Source: Agarilytica rhodophyticola
GTDB lineage: Bacteria > Pseudomonadota > Gammaproteobacteria > Pseudomonadales > Cellvibrionaceae
Length of the DNA: 64,000 nucleotides
Direction: 5' to 3'
NCBI RefSeq assembly: GCF_002157225.2
Contig: NZ_CP020038.1
Span: 5,548,501 to 5,612,500, forward strand
Shown here: positions 18,057-26,248 of the stretch, piece after piece
Numbering within the stretch: position 1 is the first letter of the stretch
How the letters are laid out: each line of letters begins with the position of its first letter
Notes under the pieces: model-generated
The model's input: only the letters and a program-made list of their open reading frames with translations
Database searches by the model: none
Told to the model about the DNA's origin: nothing
Position numbers and translations under genes: made by a program

Positions 18057-19382
18057 TTAAGATAGTAACGATCTAAATGTATTAAAAATTCTGGTAATCA
18101 ATCTTAATTTATCAGTAACAATTTCAGCCTGACCAGACATTTCAGGGCTATAATCTAGCCTCTTATTGTAATTAGTCACAAGGCCTCTAGGTAACATCAC
18201 TTCAGCAACATATTTGCTACCATTAGGCACCAATGATACAGTATTAACAACACCTTCTACCGCTCCAAATTGATGATGAGGATAGTGCGAAAGCTTAATA
18301 AGAACTATCTGCCCTTTCTTAACTTGGCCTAAACGATGATTAGTCAAAGTTAACCTTGCAAAAGGCAAAATATCACTCGCTACAACATACATTATTTTTT
18401 CACTTGCTTTTACAAATTGTTGCTCACTCCAAAAATTTAAAAAGGATACCTCCCCAGATCTAGGAGCACGCAGTAAATAACTATCTTCAAAAATTTTATA
18501 GCGATGTTTTACTTCGCGGATAGTTTCTCTTATTTTATTCTTATATATTAATTTTTGCGTTAAATATTTATGTTTTATAGATTCAGCCAAACGGCTAAGC
18601 TCAATACTTCTCAAGTGAGTATCCAACCGCTCGGACTCAATATCCTGTAACAATATATGGATACTACTTAACTTTTCTTCTGACTCTTCAAGTTCGTATT
18701 TTGATACAATAGATTCATTGAACCATTTAAGCTTATGCTGGTAACGTTCTTTAGCTATCGCATACTCCGATCTTAATAGCTCCAATTTAGAAATTCGCCT
18801 TTTTTTAATTTTCTCCAAGATATCCATTTGAGCTTGAACATCATTGAGTTGTCGTTCATGGTCACTAATATCTTCGAAGTTTTTTAATTGGTCAAATGAC
18901 TCTAGAAGTTCATTGTATGATGGTTGAATCTCACCGAGATCGGTATAGTGACGAAATTTAAAAGAATAGTTCTTATTAGTTTCCGCTAGGTAGCTCTCAA
19001 TTTTTTGTAATAAAGAATTTAACGATAATATTTGTTCTAAATCACCTATATGCTCCATAGTAACAAGAAGTTGATCTTTTTTAACATAATCGCCATCTTT
19101 CACCAATAACTGCTCTATTTTTCCACTTCCTTTGGCCACCACAGGAGAAGGAGGTGATGAACTGGTCAATACAACTGACCCTTTAATAACATCTGGGTAT
19201 TTTATCAAGCAACTCAATAACAACAATATGGCGATAACCATAGCTATTACACTACTTCCCCAACGAATAATCCATGAAGGTACTGTCCCCATAATTTCTT
19301 GGGTTTCATTAGACATAGTAAGTGTAGAAAAACCTTCTTCTATTAATGGTTTTTCAGAACTTATCTTAACGTATTGATTCAT
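18057..19382 (-). CDS. HlyD-family periplasmic adaptor of the peptide exporter
   Basis: A 441-residue membrane fusion protein with one N-terminal membrane segment (about 40-62), a lipoyl-like half (VVAKGSGKIEQLLVKDGDYV), a long coiled-coil hairpin (about 110-290) and a second lipoyl and beta-barrel part ending in a MSGQAEIV segment. It couples the ABC exporter to the outer membrane. It starts 2 bp after the exporter stop codon, so the two are translationally coupled. The style of the sequence (cytoplasmic head, then IKYPDVIKGSVVLTS) is typical of adaptors found with double-glycine peptide clusters of Bacteroidota. Confidence 0.88.
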   Translation of the reverse strand: MNQYVKISSEKPLIEEGFSTLTMSNETQEIMGTVPSWIIRWGSSVIAMVIAILLLLSCLIKYPDVIKGSVVLTSSSPPSPVVAKGSGKIEQLLVKDGDYVKKDQLLVTMEHIGDLEQILSLNSLLQKIESYLAETNKNYSFKFRHYTDLGEIQPSYNELLESFDQLKNFEDISDHERQLNDVQAQMDILEKIKKRRISKLELLRSEYAIAKERYQHKLKWFNESIVSKYELEESEEKLSSIHILLQDIESERLDTHLRSIELSRLAESIKHKYLTQKLIYKNKIRETIREVKHRYKIFEDSYLLRAPRSGEVSFLNFWSEQQFVKASEKIMYVVASDILPFARLTLTNHRLGQVKKGQIVLIKLSHYPHHQFGAVEGVVNTVSLVPNGSKYVAEVMLPRGLVTNYNKRLDYSPEMSGQAEIVTDKLRLITRIFNTFRSLLS

Positions 19383-19384
19383 AT

Positions 19385-21580
19385 CTAATTACCCAACTCC
19401 AGCTGATTTTTAACTAAATCATAGTAGTAACTTTTTTGGGATGTTAAAGATATATGATTTCCTTGTTCAACAATTTTACCCTTATCTAGAACAACAATTT
19501 GGTCAGCATTTTTAACTGTACTTAGTCGATGAGCAATTATCACAACTGTCTTTCCTTTATAAAACTTGCTTAGGTTATCAATGATAATACGTTCATTTTT
19601 AGCGTCGAGGGCACTTGTCGCCTCATCAAAGAATAAGTAGTCAGGATCTCGATACACAGCTCTAGCTATCAATATTCTCTGCTTTTGACCTTGACTTAGA
19701 CCATGACCATCCGCACCAATTTTTGTTTGATAACCTAGTGGAAGCTCTTGTATATAGTCATGGATATTAGCTATTCTAGCTGCCTCATATAGTCGATCAA
19801 TATCAGTACTTTCATCGTCTATAGAAATATTTTTTTGTATGGAGTCAGAAAATAAAAAACCATCTTGCATTACAACACCACAATTTTTTCTCCATTCTCT
19901 AGTATTGATATTATTGAGGTTTATTTTTCCTATACTAATATTACCCTCAATAATAGGGTAGTATTTAAGCAATAATTTGAGCAATGTTGTCTTACCACTA
20001 CCGCTGGCGCCAACGATAGCTGTCACACTTGCTTTAGGTGCCTGCATAGTAATTTTTTCTAATATTTTTTCTGAATTTGGCCCAGAATATTGGAAACTTA
20101 CTTGATTTAGATATATGCCCTCAGTCTTATTCTTATAAATACCAACTACCGAATTTGCATCTACTTCGTTCTTCTTATTGTGAATTTCACTCAATCTATC
20201 AAAACTTATTTTGGCATCTTGTAGGGAATGAACGAACTGGATAAGTTGCATAACTGGGTTGTTTAACTGGCCGATAATATAAGATATAGCCATCATCATT
20301 CCCAGAGTAATTTCACCTTCAATAACTAGTTTTGCCGACAAAAACACCACTAAAATATTTTTTAGCTCATTAATAAAAAGTGCGCCAGCCTCCTGGTATT
20401 GCTCAATAGTTAACCCTTTAACATTAATTTTAAAAAGCCTTGCTTGTATTCTCTCCCATTCCCAACGTTTGCTTCTCTCACATCCATATAGCTTAATTTC
20501 ATGCATACCCGTTATTAACTGTATCAAGTTATTTTGATGACTAGCTTCTTCGGTAAAAATCATATGATCGATAGATTTGCGTTTTCCTAAGAAAATAAAG
20601 ATCCATGCTGAGTGAAAAAGTGTTCCGATGATAAAAACAAGCAATATACTCAAATTATAGAAACCTAAAACAAAGCTAAATATGACGAGATTAACCAAGG
20701 AAAAAAGCACATTTAATGTTGAATTCGTTAAAAAATTTTCAATTCTTTCATGGTCATGAACCCGCTGAATAATATCACCCATCATTCTAGTATCAAAAAA
20801 AGACATGGGAAGCTTCATTAGTTTGGTAAGAAAATCTGACACAATACTAATATTTATGCGTGTCCCTATATGAAGTAAAATCCAGCTGCGAATAAATTCA
20901 ATAGCAACTTTGCCAATAAATAAAAGAATTTGTGCCGTCAATATTAAGTAAATAAACTCCATATCTTGGTGCTGAATACCATAATCCACAATGGATTGGC
21001 TTAAGAACGGAAATATCAAACTTAAAATACTACCGAATAGCATGCCGACGAATAACTGAATAATATAGGCTTTATATTTCTTCAGATAATTTAAGATGAA
21101 AGAAATCGAATGCCTCTCATCATCCAACTCAAGGTTCTTATTAGAAAATTCTGGTGTAGGTTGGAGGAGTAATAGAACACCTTCTTTATTTTCGTATTCC
21201 CAATTCTCTAAAAACTCTTTTTTAGTATATGAAACTTTACCTAATCGAGGATCAGAAATATAAATACGACTCTTGGTAACTTTATATATCACCACAAAGT
21301 GATTTTGTTGCCAATGTGCGATACAAGGTAACTCTACATCCTGGATTAGCTTATCGATGTGAACCTGAACAGCTAAGGATCTTAAGCCTATATCTTCTGC
21401 AGCGTCACTAACGCCTAACAAAGACACTCCTTCTCTGGAAAGGAAACAACGCTCACGTAACTTTTCTAATGATAATTGGCGGCCATAATACTTCGCAACC
21501 ATTTGTAAACAAGTTGGCCCACAATCCATTTGATCAAATTGCCTACAGAAAGGAAAACTAACTTGGTTAAAAAACTTCAT
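19385..21580 (-). CDS. Peptidase-containing ABC transporter (C39 protease, exporter of double-glycine peptides)
   Basis: Cleaves the leader behind Gly-Gly and exports the mature peptide. The N-terminal C39 peptidase has catalytic C20 in QMDCGPTC, H94 in QQNHFVVIY and D110 in SDPRLG. Six membrane helices follow (about 170-450), then the ATPase with Walker A GASGSGKTT, signature LSQGQKQR and Walker B LFFDEATSALD. All catalytic residues are present, so it should be active. It diverges from the precursor gene at 21758 and forms an operon with the HlyD gene downstream. It fits directly with the GG motif in the precursor peptide. Confidence 0.93.
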   Translation of the reverse strand: MKFFNQVSFPFCRQFDQMDCGPTCLQMVAKYYGRQLSLEKLRERCFLSREGVSLLGVSDAAEDIGLRSLAVQVHIDKLIQDVELPCIAHWQQNHFVVIYKVTKSRIYISDPRLGKVSYTKKEFLENWEYENKEGVLLLLQPTPEFSNKNLELDDERHSISFILNYLKKYKAYIIQLFVGMLFGSILSLIFPFLSQSIVDYGIQHQDMEFIYLILTAQILLFIGKVAIEFIRSWILLHIGTRINISIVSDFLTKLMKLPMSFFDTRMMGDIIQRVHDHERIENFLTNSTLNVLFSLVNLVIFSFVLGFYNLSILLVFIIGTLFHSAWIFIFLGKRKSIDHMIFTEEASHQNNLIQLITGMHEIKLYGCERSKRWEWERIQARLFKINVKGLTIEQYQEAGALFINELKNILVVFLSAKLVIEGEITLGMMMAISYIIGQLNNPVMQLIQFVHSLQDAKISFDRLSEIHNKKNEVDANSVVGIYKNKTEGIYLNQVSFQYSGPNSEKILEKITMQAPKASVTAIVGASGSGKTTLLKLLLKYYPIIEGNISIGKINLNNINTREWRKNCGVVMQDGFLFSDSIQKNISIDDESTDIDRLYEAARIANIHDYIQELPLGYQTKIGADGHGLSQGQKQRILIARAVYRDPDYLFFDEATSALDAKNERIIIDNLSKFYKGKTVVIIAHRLSTVKNADQIVVLDKGKIVEQGNHISLTSQKSYYYDLVKNQLELGN

Positions 21581-21658
21581 ACTTAGTTCACTTAAAATAT
21601 GTCCATCACTTTAAAAAATCTTCATAACTAATTCTATCTTTCACCTAAAAAAATTCTC

Positions 21659-21674
21659 CCCCCCATATGGGGGG
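21659..21674. promoter_or_regulatory. Perfect C6-ATAT-G6 palindrome in the divergent promoter region
   Basis: CCCCCCATATGGGGGG is an unusual GC block in very AT-rich DNA, located between the exporter gene and the precursor gene and about 26 bp upstream of the precursor's -10 element. A regulator site for the cluster is likely. Confidence 0.45.
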
Positions 21675-21699
21675 ATAGAAACGCCAATCATCTCAGCTC

Positions 21700-21705
21700 T
21701 ATAAT
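21700..21705 (+). promoter_or_regulatory. -10 element (TATAAT) of the precursor gene
   Basis: A perfect TATAAT 52 bp before the precursor start. The -35 region (21677-21682) is poor, which fits a promoter that needs an activator at the adjacent palindrome. Confidence 0.5.
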
Positions 21706-21711
21706 TTTTAT

Positions 21712-21731
21712 GCTTTCAACGGTTTGAAAGC
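21712..21731 (+). promoter_or_regulatory. Hairpin in the 5' leader of the precursor mRNA
   Basis: GCTTTCAA-CGGT-TTGAAAGC forms an 8-bp stem with a tetraloop at the predicted 5' end of the transcript. It could stabilise the abundant precursor mRNA or act as an operator. Confidence 0.45.
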
Positions 21732-21757
21732 TCTAATTAATTTTTGGAGATATTAAA

Positions 21758-21964
21758 ATGAAAGATCTAAATGATTTTAAAGCTAATGCACTAGCTAATA
21801 CTGCTGCGAATAATATCAAAGGCGGAATAGCAGGAACTAATGCTCGCTACGATGCAACTCAAACTAAGTCCAAAGGTAGTGACACTGTTACCGGTCGCTG
21901 TATACAAGGTAACAACGGTGGAGACCATCGAGAAATCGTCTTGAATACTCTTAAACAAGTATAA
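21758..21964 (+). CDS. RiPP precursor peptide with double-glycine leader (graspetide-type)
   Basis: A 68-residue peptide. Residues 1-23 (MKDLNDFKANALANTAANNI, then KGG) form a leader of the GG type recognised by C39 transporters; cleavage after G23 gives a 45-residue C-terminal core. The core is rich in Thr/Ser and Lys (nucleophiles) and in Asp/Glu (carboxyl donors), as needed for omega-ester or amide crosslinks by an ATP-grasp ligase, and has a single cysteine. A strong ribosome-binding site (GGAGA) lies seven bases upstream. The neighbours are the exporter and the ligase. The exact crosslinks cannot be predicted. Annotation as the modified peptide of a grasp-with-spasm system is inferred from leader and context. 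Confidence 0.85.
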   Translation: MKDLNDFKANALANTAANNIKGGIAGTNARYDATQTKSKGSDTVTGRCIQGNNGGDHREIVLNTLKQV

Positions 21965-21980
21965 TGACTATATAGTCATT
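21963..21980. repeat. 18-bp palindrome at the precursor stop codon
   Basis: AATGACTAT and ATAGTCATT form a perfect palindrome that overlaps the stop codon of the precursor gene. It may add to the following hairpin in limiting read-through. Confidence 0.35.
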
Positions 21981-21986
21981 TCAAAG

Positions 21987-22020
21987 ATTCGCTTTTTTGA
22001 AATTCGAAAAAGCGAATTCT
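21987..22020 (+). terminator. Attenuator/terminator hairpin between precursor and maturase genes
   Basis: ATTCGCTTTTT and AAAAAGCGAAT form an 11-bp stem with a 9-base loop, followed by a short T-rich tract. It lies between the precursor and the ligase. Partial termination here would give many precursor mRNAs and few enzyme mRNAs, a common arrangement in RiPP clusters. Confidence 0.65.
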
Positions 22021-22058
22021 TTAATCTAATAGAAAAGATACACACTAGAAGACTTGTC

Positions 22059-23003
22059 ATGTCAAAATTAATACTTATTATCAGCGAAGAAGCAGACCTT
22101 AGTACCGAAACAGTAATAGACTGGATCGACTATATCGGGTACTCGTTTATTCGAATTAATGAAAATGACACGATTACTCTTAACAAATTAGTTATTGATG
22201 ATGGACAAATTTCATTCACACTGGAAGTTGATGGAAGATTAATTTACTCCGATAATATTCATGGCGTATGGTATAGACGTGGATTTATTAATATGCATAT
22301 AGACATTAATATATCAGAAGATATACCCAACTATGAACTTGTAGAGAGTTTTATCCAACGAGACAGATCTGCTATATCCGAATTTTTTCATATGTTTTTG
22401 CATCAAGAATATAGAGGTTTAGGCATACAAGATAAAACTGAAATAAGCAAATTAACTTCGCTATATTATGCACAGAAAGCCGGCCTAATGGTACCACAGT
22501 CGCTTAGCACTTCACGCAAGGAAAGTGCACTTACGTTTATGCACAGTGGGGAGTATATATGTAAAGGACTTCATATGAGTACAGGCTTAACTAAATCTAT
22601 AACTCATGATTGCCTATCCAATCTCGACGAATATTTTATGCCTTCTCTTATTCAAAGGAGAATAAAAAAAGCTTACGAATTGAGAATATTTTATTTATCC
22701 GGAACTTGTTATAGCATGGCCATATTCTCACAACTCGACTCTAAAACAGAAATTGACTTTAGGAACTATAATGATGAAAAGCCCAACAGAACAGTTCCTT
22801 ACAAACTCCCTAAAGTTATTGAAGAGAAGTTGGTTTTATTTATGAACTATGTTGGTTTGGATAGTGGATCGATTGATATCATTGTTACTGATAGTAACGA
22901 TTATATTTTTTTAGAAGTTAACCCAGTAGGTCAATTCGAAATGACTTCTTACCCTTGCAATTATAACTTATCAAAAAAAATCACAGAATATTTAATTGGA
23001 TAG
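22059..23003 (+). CDS. gwsG: ATP-grasp peptide maturase of a grasp-with-spasm system
   Basis: A 314-residue ATP-grasp ligase that should activate Asp/Glu side chains of the precursor by phosphorylation and join them to Ser/Thr/Lys side chains. Visible features are the WYRRG segment near residue 70, the ATP-grasp core with YICKGLHMSTG, the QRRIKKAYELRIFYL strand pair, a DFRNYN motif like the DxR motif of graspetide ligases, and the metal-binding IDIIVTDSN...FLEVNPVGQF. Length and motifs fit the MvdD-like group and the grasp-with-spasm maturase family (TIGR04192, from memory). It follows the attenuator hairpin and precedes the small ORF by 2 bp. Confidence 0.85.
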   Translation: MSKLILIISEEADLSTETVIDWIDYIGYSFIRINENDTITLNKLVIDDGQISFTLEVDGRLIYSDNIHGVWYRRGFINMHIDINISEDIPNYELVESFIQRDRSAISEFFHMFLHQEYRGLGIQDKTEISKLTSLYYAQKAGLMVPQSLSTSRKESALTFMHSGEYICKGLHMSTGLTKSITHDCLSNLDEYFMPSLIQRRIKKAYELRIFYLSGTCYSMAIFSQLDSKTEIDFRNYNDEKPNRTVPYKLPKVIEEKLVLFMNYVGLDSGSIDIIVTDSNDYIFLEVNPVGQFEMTSYPCNYNLSKKITEYLIG

Positions 23004-23005
23004 TT

Positions 23006-23230
23006 ATGAACACTCCAAAAAAAAACCTGAATAAATTACCTATTAATTATCAACTCGACCTCTCTTTAGATACCCCAAATGAAGATAGTATCTTTTTAAA
23101 TAACGAGAAAGAAGATAATTTTCTATCTGTAGACTTTTATCAAAGCCGACTATCGTTACCTTCAGGTAACTACAAGCCTATATCTAAATCAATTAATTAC
23201 TATTATTATGATAGGAAAATCAATGAATAA
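23006..23230 (+). CDS. Small acidic protein in the RiPP operon, unknown role
   Basis: A 74-residue protein I do not recognise. Its ATG lies 2 bp after the ligase stop, and its end overlaps the next gene by 8 bp, so it is clearly translated as part of the operon. It is rich in Asn, Asp and Ser, contains SLPSGNYKP and ends SINYYYYDRKINE. It has no signal peptide, membrane segment or double-glycine leader, so it does not look like a second precursor for the exporter. A recognition element, scaffold or immunity role is possible, but nothing in the sequence decides. Confidence 0.65.
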   Translation: MNTPKKNLNKLPINYQLDLSLDTPNEDSIFLNNEKEDNFLSVDFYQSRLSLPSGNYKPISKSINYYYYDRKINE

Positions 23231-24221
23231 AGGTTATTTCATACTATTTTCTAGTTGTATTCCTGTGAATGGTTCAAAACGCAATATTATTTGTGACCTA
23301 CAACGTAGCGACTATGAAGTTATTAGCTCTCAATTATATAATTTACTATTAAATTATTCTTATATTGATCTCGAAAAAACCCTTAAGGAGCCGAGCGGAA
23401 TTACAATCAACAAAGAAATAAATTTTCTATTAGAAAAAGAATATGGTTTCATTACTGCAACACCAGAAAACTTTCCCAAGTTAGATCTAACCTGGAATTC
23501 ACCTAGAAAAGTATCTAATGCAATTATAGATATTGGTAAAAATAGTCAGCATGACTTTGGTAACTTATTTTCTCAGCTAGATAGTCTCGGTTGCCCAGAA
23601 ATTCAATTACGATTTTTTAACGATTCAGACATTACTCTTAATGATCTTAATATAATCGCTTCTTATATAGAAAATAGCCGAATAAAAATTATAGATTTGA
23701 TCATACCTTATAGAACAGAATTCATAGGCGAAAAAATTGAACTTCTTATTCAGATGCACTCACGCTTGAATTCGGTTACTATTCACAGCTCACCATCGCT
23801 TGATATATTCCGCGACGACATCGTATTTATTGATCAGGTTATTTATGACGAAACACACTGTGGTATTATCCACCCTTTGAATATGCGAATAAATCAAGAA
23901 GTATTTCTAGAGGCACAACAACATAATACCTGTCTCAATAGAAAAATATCAATTGATCAGTACGGTGAAATAAAAAACTGTCCCGCAATGAAAAATAGCT
24001 TCGGTCATATAGATCACATAAAGCTAGAGGATATTATAAAAGACGATGCATTTCGTGAAGCATGGACGATAAAAAAAGATGATATCGATACATGTAAAGA
24101 TTGTGAGTTTCGATATATCTGTTCAGACTGTAGAGCATTTACTCAAGATAATACCCTTTATGCCAAACCCTCGAAGTGTCACTATGATCCTAATGCTCTA
24201 ATTTGGCGTGAAGTCAGTTAG
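23223..24221 (+). CDS. gwsS: SPASM-domain peptide maturase of a grasp-with-spasm system
   Basis: A 332-residue protein. The C-terminal SPASM domain is canonical: C-x10-G-x4-C (CLNRKISIDQYGEIKNC) followed by C-x2-C-x5-C-x2-C (CKDCEFRYICSDC) and a last Cys in KCHYDP, enough for auxiliary iron-sulphur clusters. The N-terminal half has the family opening SSCIPVNGSKRNIICDLQR but no CxxxCxxC radical SAM motif, as I recall for the family TIGR04193. I chose ATG at 23223, six bases after AGGA, over 23208. It overlaps the preceding small gene. It probably helps the ATP-grasp enzyme bind or modify the precursor; the reaction is not established. Confidence 0.85.
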   Translation: MNKGYFILFSSCIPVNGSKRNIICDLQRSDYEVISSQLYNLLLNYSYIDLEKTLKEPSGITINKEINFLLEKEYGFITATPENFPKLDLTWNSPRKVSNAIIDIGKNSQHDFGNLFSQLDSLGCPEIQLRFFNDSDITLNDLNIIASYIENSRIKIIDLIIPYRTEFIGEKIELLIQMHSRLNSVTIHSSPSLDIFRDDIVFIDQVIYDETHCGIIHPLNMRINQEVFLEAQQHNTCLNRKISIDQYGEIKNCPAMKNSFGHIDHIKLEDIIKDDAFREAWTIKKDDIDTCKDCEFRYICSDCRAFTQDNTLYAKPSKCHYDPNALIWREVS

Positions 24222-24426
24222 ATAATTACACTATTAAACTGAAATAATTAGGAAGACTTTTAAACTTAAATAATATTACCTGATAGGAATTTATTTTTAA
24301 AATCTACGAGAGAAAAATTCAATGTCAATCAAAAAAGTTTTCAATCATCCATCCTAAGCTGCTGGTTTTACACGATTTCTTTTATGTTGGGCGATCATTT
24401 CTATCCCTTGGTCAGGAAGTTCAGCG

Positions 24427-25080
24427 TCAATAGGAGTGAAATAAAACAGCAAAGAAATGACAAGATGTCCCGGCAATTACAAAAAGGTGCCAAATAAAAT
24501 GAGCGTATTTCACCCTATGATCTAGAACAAAAAATATAACGCCTACCGTGTAAGCAATGCCACCAGCAAAGAGCCAAAATAGTCCCCAGGATGACATATG
24601 CAACAGGAGTGGTTCAATGGCAATTACTACCAACCAGCCCATCACCAAATAGAGAATGGTGGATGTTCTTGAGTCTTTTGCTTTTGATCTTACTTTTAAC
24701 ACAATACCAATTAATGCGAGGCTCCATACCAAGCCAAATAAAATCCATCCCCAAGTACCGCGTAAAACACCCAGTGTAAAGGGTGTATATGTACCGGCAA
24801 TTAATAAGAAGATAGCACCGTGGTCGAGAATTTTAAAAATTTCTTTCGCACGACAACTAGGTAGAACGTGGTAAATAGTGGAAGTAACGTAAAGCAAAAG
24901 CATAGTTGCAGCAAAAATACTCGCTCCTACAATACTCCACACACTTCCCTGTTGGGCAGCAGCATATATTAAAATTGGCGCCGCTGCCGCCGCTGCCAGC
25001 ATGGCAATACCATGACTGACGGTGTTGGCAATCTGCTCGCCTACAGAGTGAGCTCGTTTAAGCTCATTAACGGTTTCCAC
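24427..25080 (-). CDS. Hemolysin III / PAQR-family membrane protein
   Basis: A seven-helix membrane protein of about 217 residues. Family marks are STIYHVLP, the LDHGAIFLLIAGTYTPF segment and the final HFIWHLFVIAGTSCHFFAV, which supply the Ser, Asp and His residues thought to hold zinc for a ceramidase-like hydrolase. The bacterial HlyIII role is membrane-lipid homeostasis rather than true haemolysis. I chose GTG at 25080 because AAGGAG lies nine bases upstream and the protein then begins like other HlyIII proteins; an upstream TTG at 25164 would add 28 unusual residues. It is convergent with the RiPP operon. Confidence 0.85.
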   Translation of the reverse strand: METVNELKRAHSVGEQIANTVSHGIAMLAAAAAAPILIYAAAQQGSVWSIVGASIFAATMLLLYVTSTIYHVLPSCRAKEIFKILDHGAIFLLIAGTYTPFTLGVLRGTWGWILFGLVWSLALIGIVLKVRSKAKDSRTSTILYLVMGWLVVIAIEPLLLHMSSWGLFWLFAGGIAYTVGVIFFVLDHRVKYAHFIWHLFVIAGTSCHFFAVLFHSY

Positions 25081-25164
25081 GTTTATAAACTCCTTTACAG
25101 CCCCTTGTATTGGGCGTGTATTAGGCTGATCCTTGTCGGTTACTTTTGACTGATAGTTGTACAA

Positions 25165-26248
25165 TAATAGAGCTTTAGAACAATATTATCCAAGCCCTCT
25201 ACTTAAGGTTAGCATCTATTTTCTTCAATAATATGAACCTTTGATGTAGTTTTAATTCATTATAAATACAACAATTAGCGTCAATCGATTATAAAAGCGT
25301 CTAAAAAGCTTGATGGTAGTGATACTTATTTAAGACACATACTTCAAGACTTCACCTAAAAGCCCTTTTTTAGGGCATGCAATTATTGGGAATTGTTGAC
25401 CATTTTCTTATTAAACCCATAGTCTTCACATGGATAAATAGCCAAACTTAACCACTGGAAATCGATACGCTTAAGGTTTTTTAGCAATGATATGGCATAC
25501 AAGTTTGCACTTTGTAAAACCTTAGCAAAATCGCTTACATCGATATTACATTTGTTTACAAAATCATTTATCTTCTATTTTTATTTATTAAAAATTGATT
25601 ACTTAAGATTCCATTCATAGTTTATGGGCACTCGTGAACCGTTATCGTAAAGTTGATACTATGACCTTAAAGCAATATTTAATATTTATCATTGTATGCT
25701 GTTTAAATGCTACTAGTCTGGAAGTCATTATCAATATGATGCAATAGTATTTATCGTGCTTATATAGTGTTCTTAAAAATATAGCGTCGATAGAAACATA
25801 ATGATTGCCAAGCCCCGTCATCGACTTAGATGTAGTTTTGTACAAATTATTTAACGTTTTAGCAAATTATCATGGGATAACCAACGTTATCCCATATGCA
25901 CTTATTTTTTTGTATTATTTCCGCAATTCAATAATAAGTGATTGTAAAATTTCAACAATAAACAAATATCTCACTCGTACCCAATAACATGATTACTAAT
26001 AATTCTCATAAGTGTTCTACCGGAAAACATAATAGAACACTTTATGTCCACTTTAGGCTTAAACATGTTGCTATAGACGAAAGCAAATGCATGTGGCTTC
26101 ACAATAAAGCTAAATAACAATATTTAAGCAGAGAAGCAACATTAATAAAGCTATAGCACTGCTTATATTATGTTCACAATAAGCCTCTAGAAACTCCTAG
26201 CAAAATAGTGTTTACTGCAAATCAAATATCATCTGATCAAGGTTGTAT
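25165..26248. other. Long AT-rich region without a convincing gene
   Basis: About 1.1 kb. Short ORFs at 25642-25845 (minus) and 25805-25987 (plus) have no ribosome-binding site or recognisable content. Two hairpins stand out: GCCCT-T5/6-AGGGC at 25362-25376, which on the minus strand is followed by TTTT, and a 10-bp inverted repeat AAGTGTTCTA (26010-26019) with TAGAACACTT (26033-26042). The region may be decayed DNA beside the transferred RiPP cluster. Confidence 0.45.

Noticed and set aside
25642-25987. Two short overlapping ORFs on opposite strands
   Set aside because: No ribosome-binding site, no recognisable content and AT-rich composition; probably non-coding.
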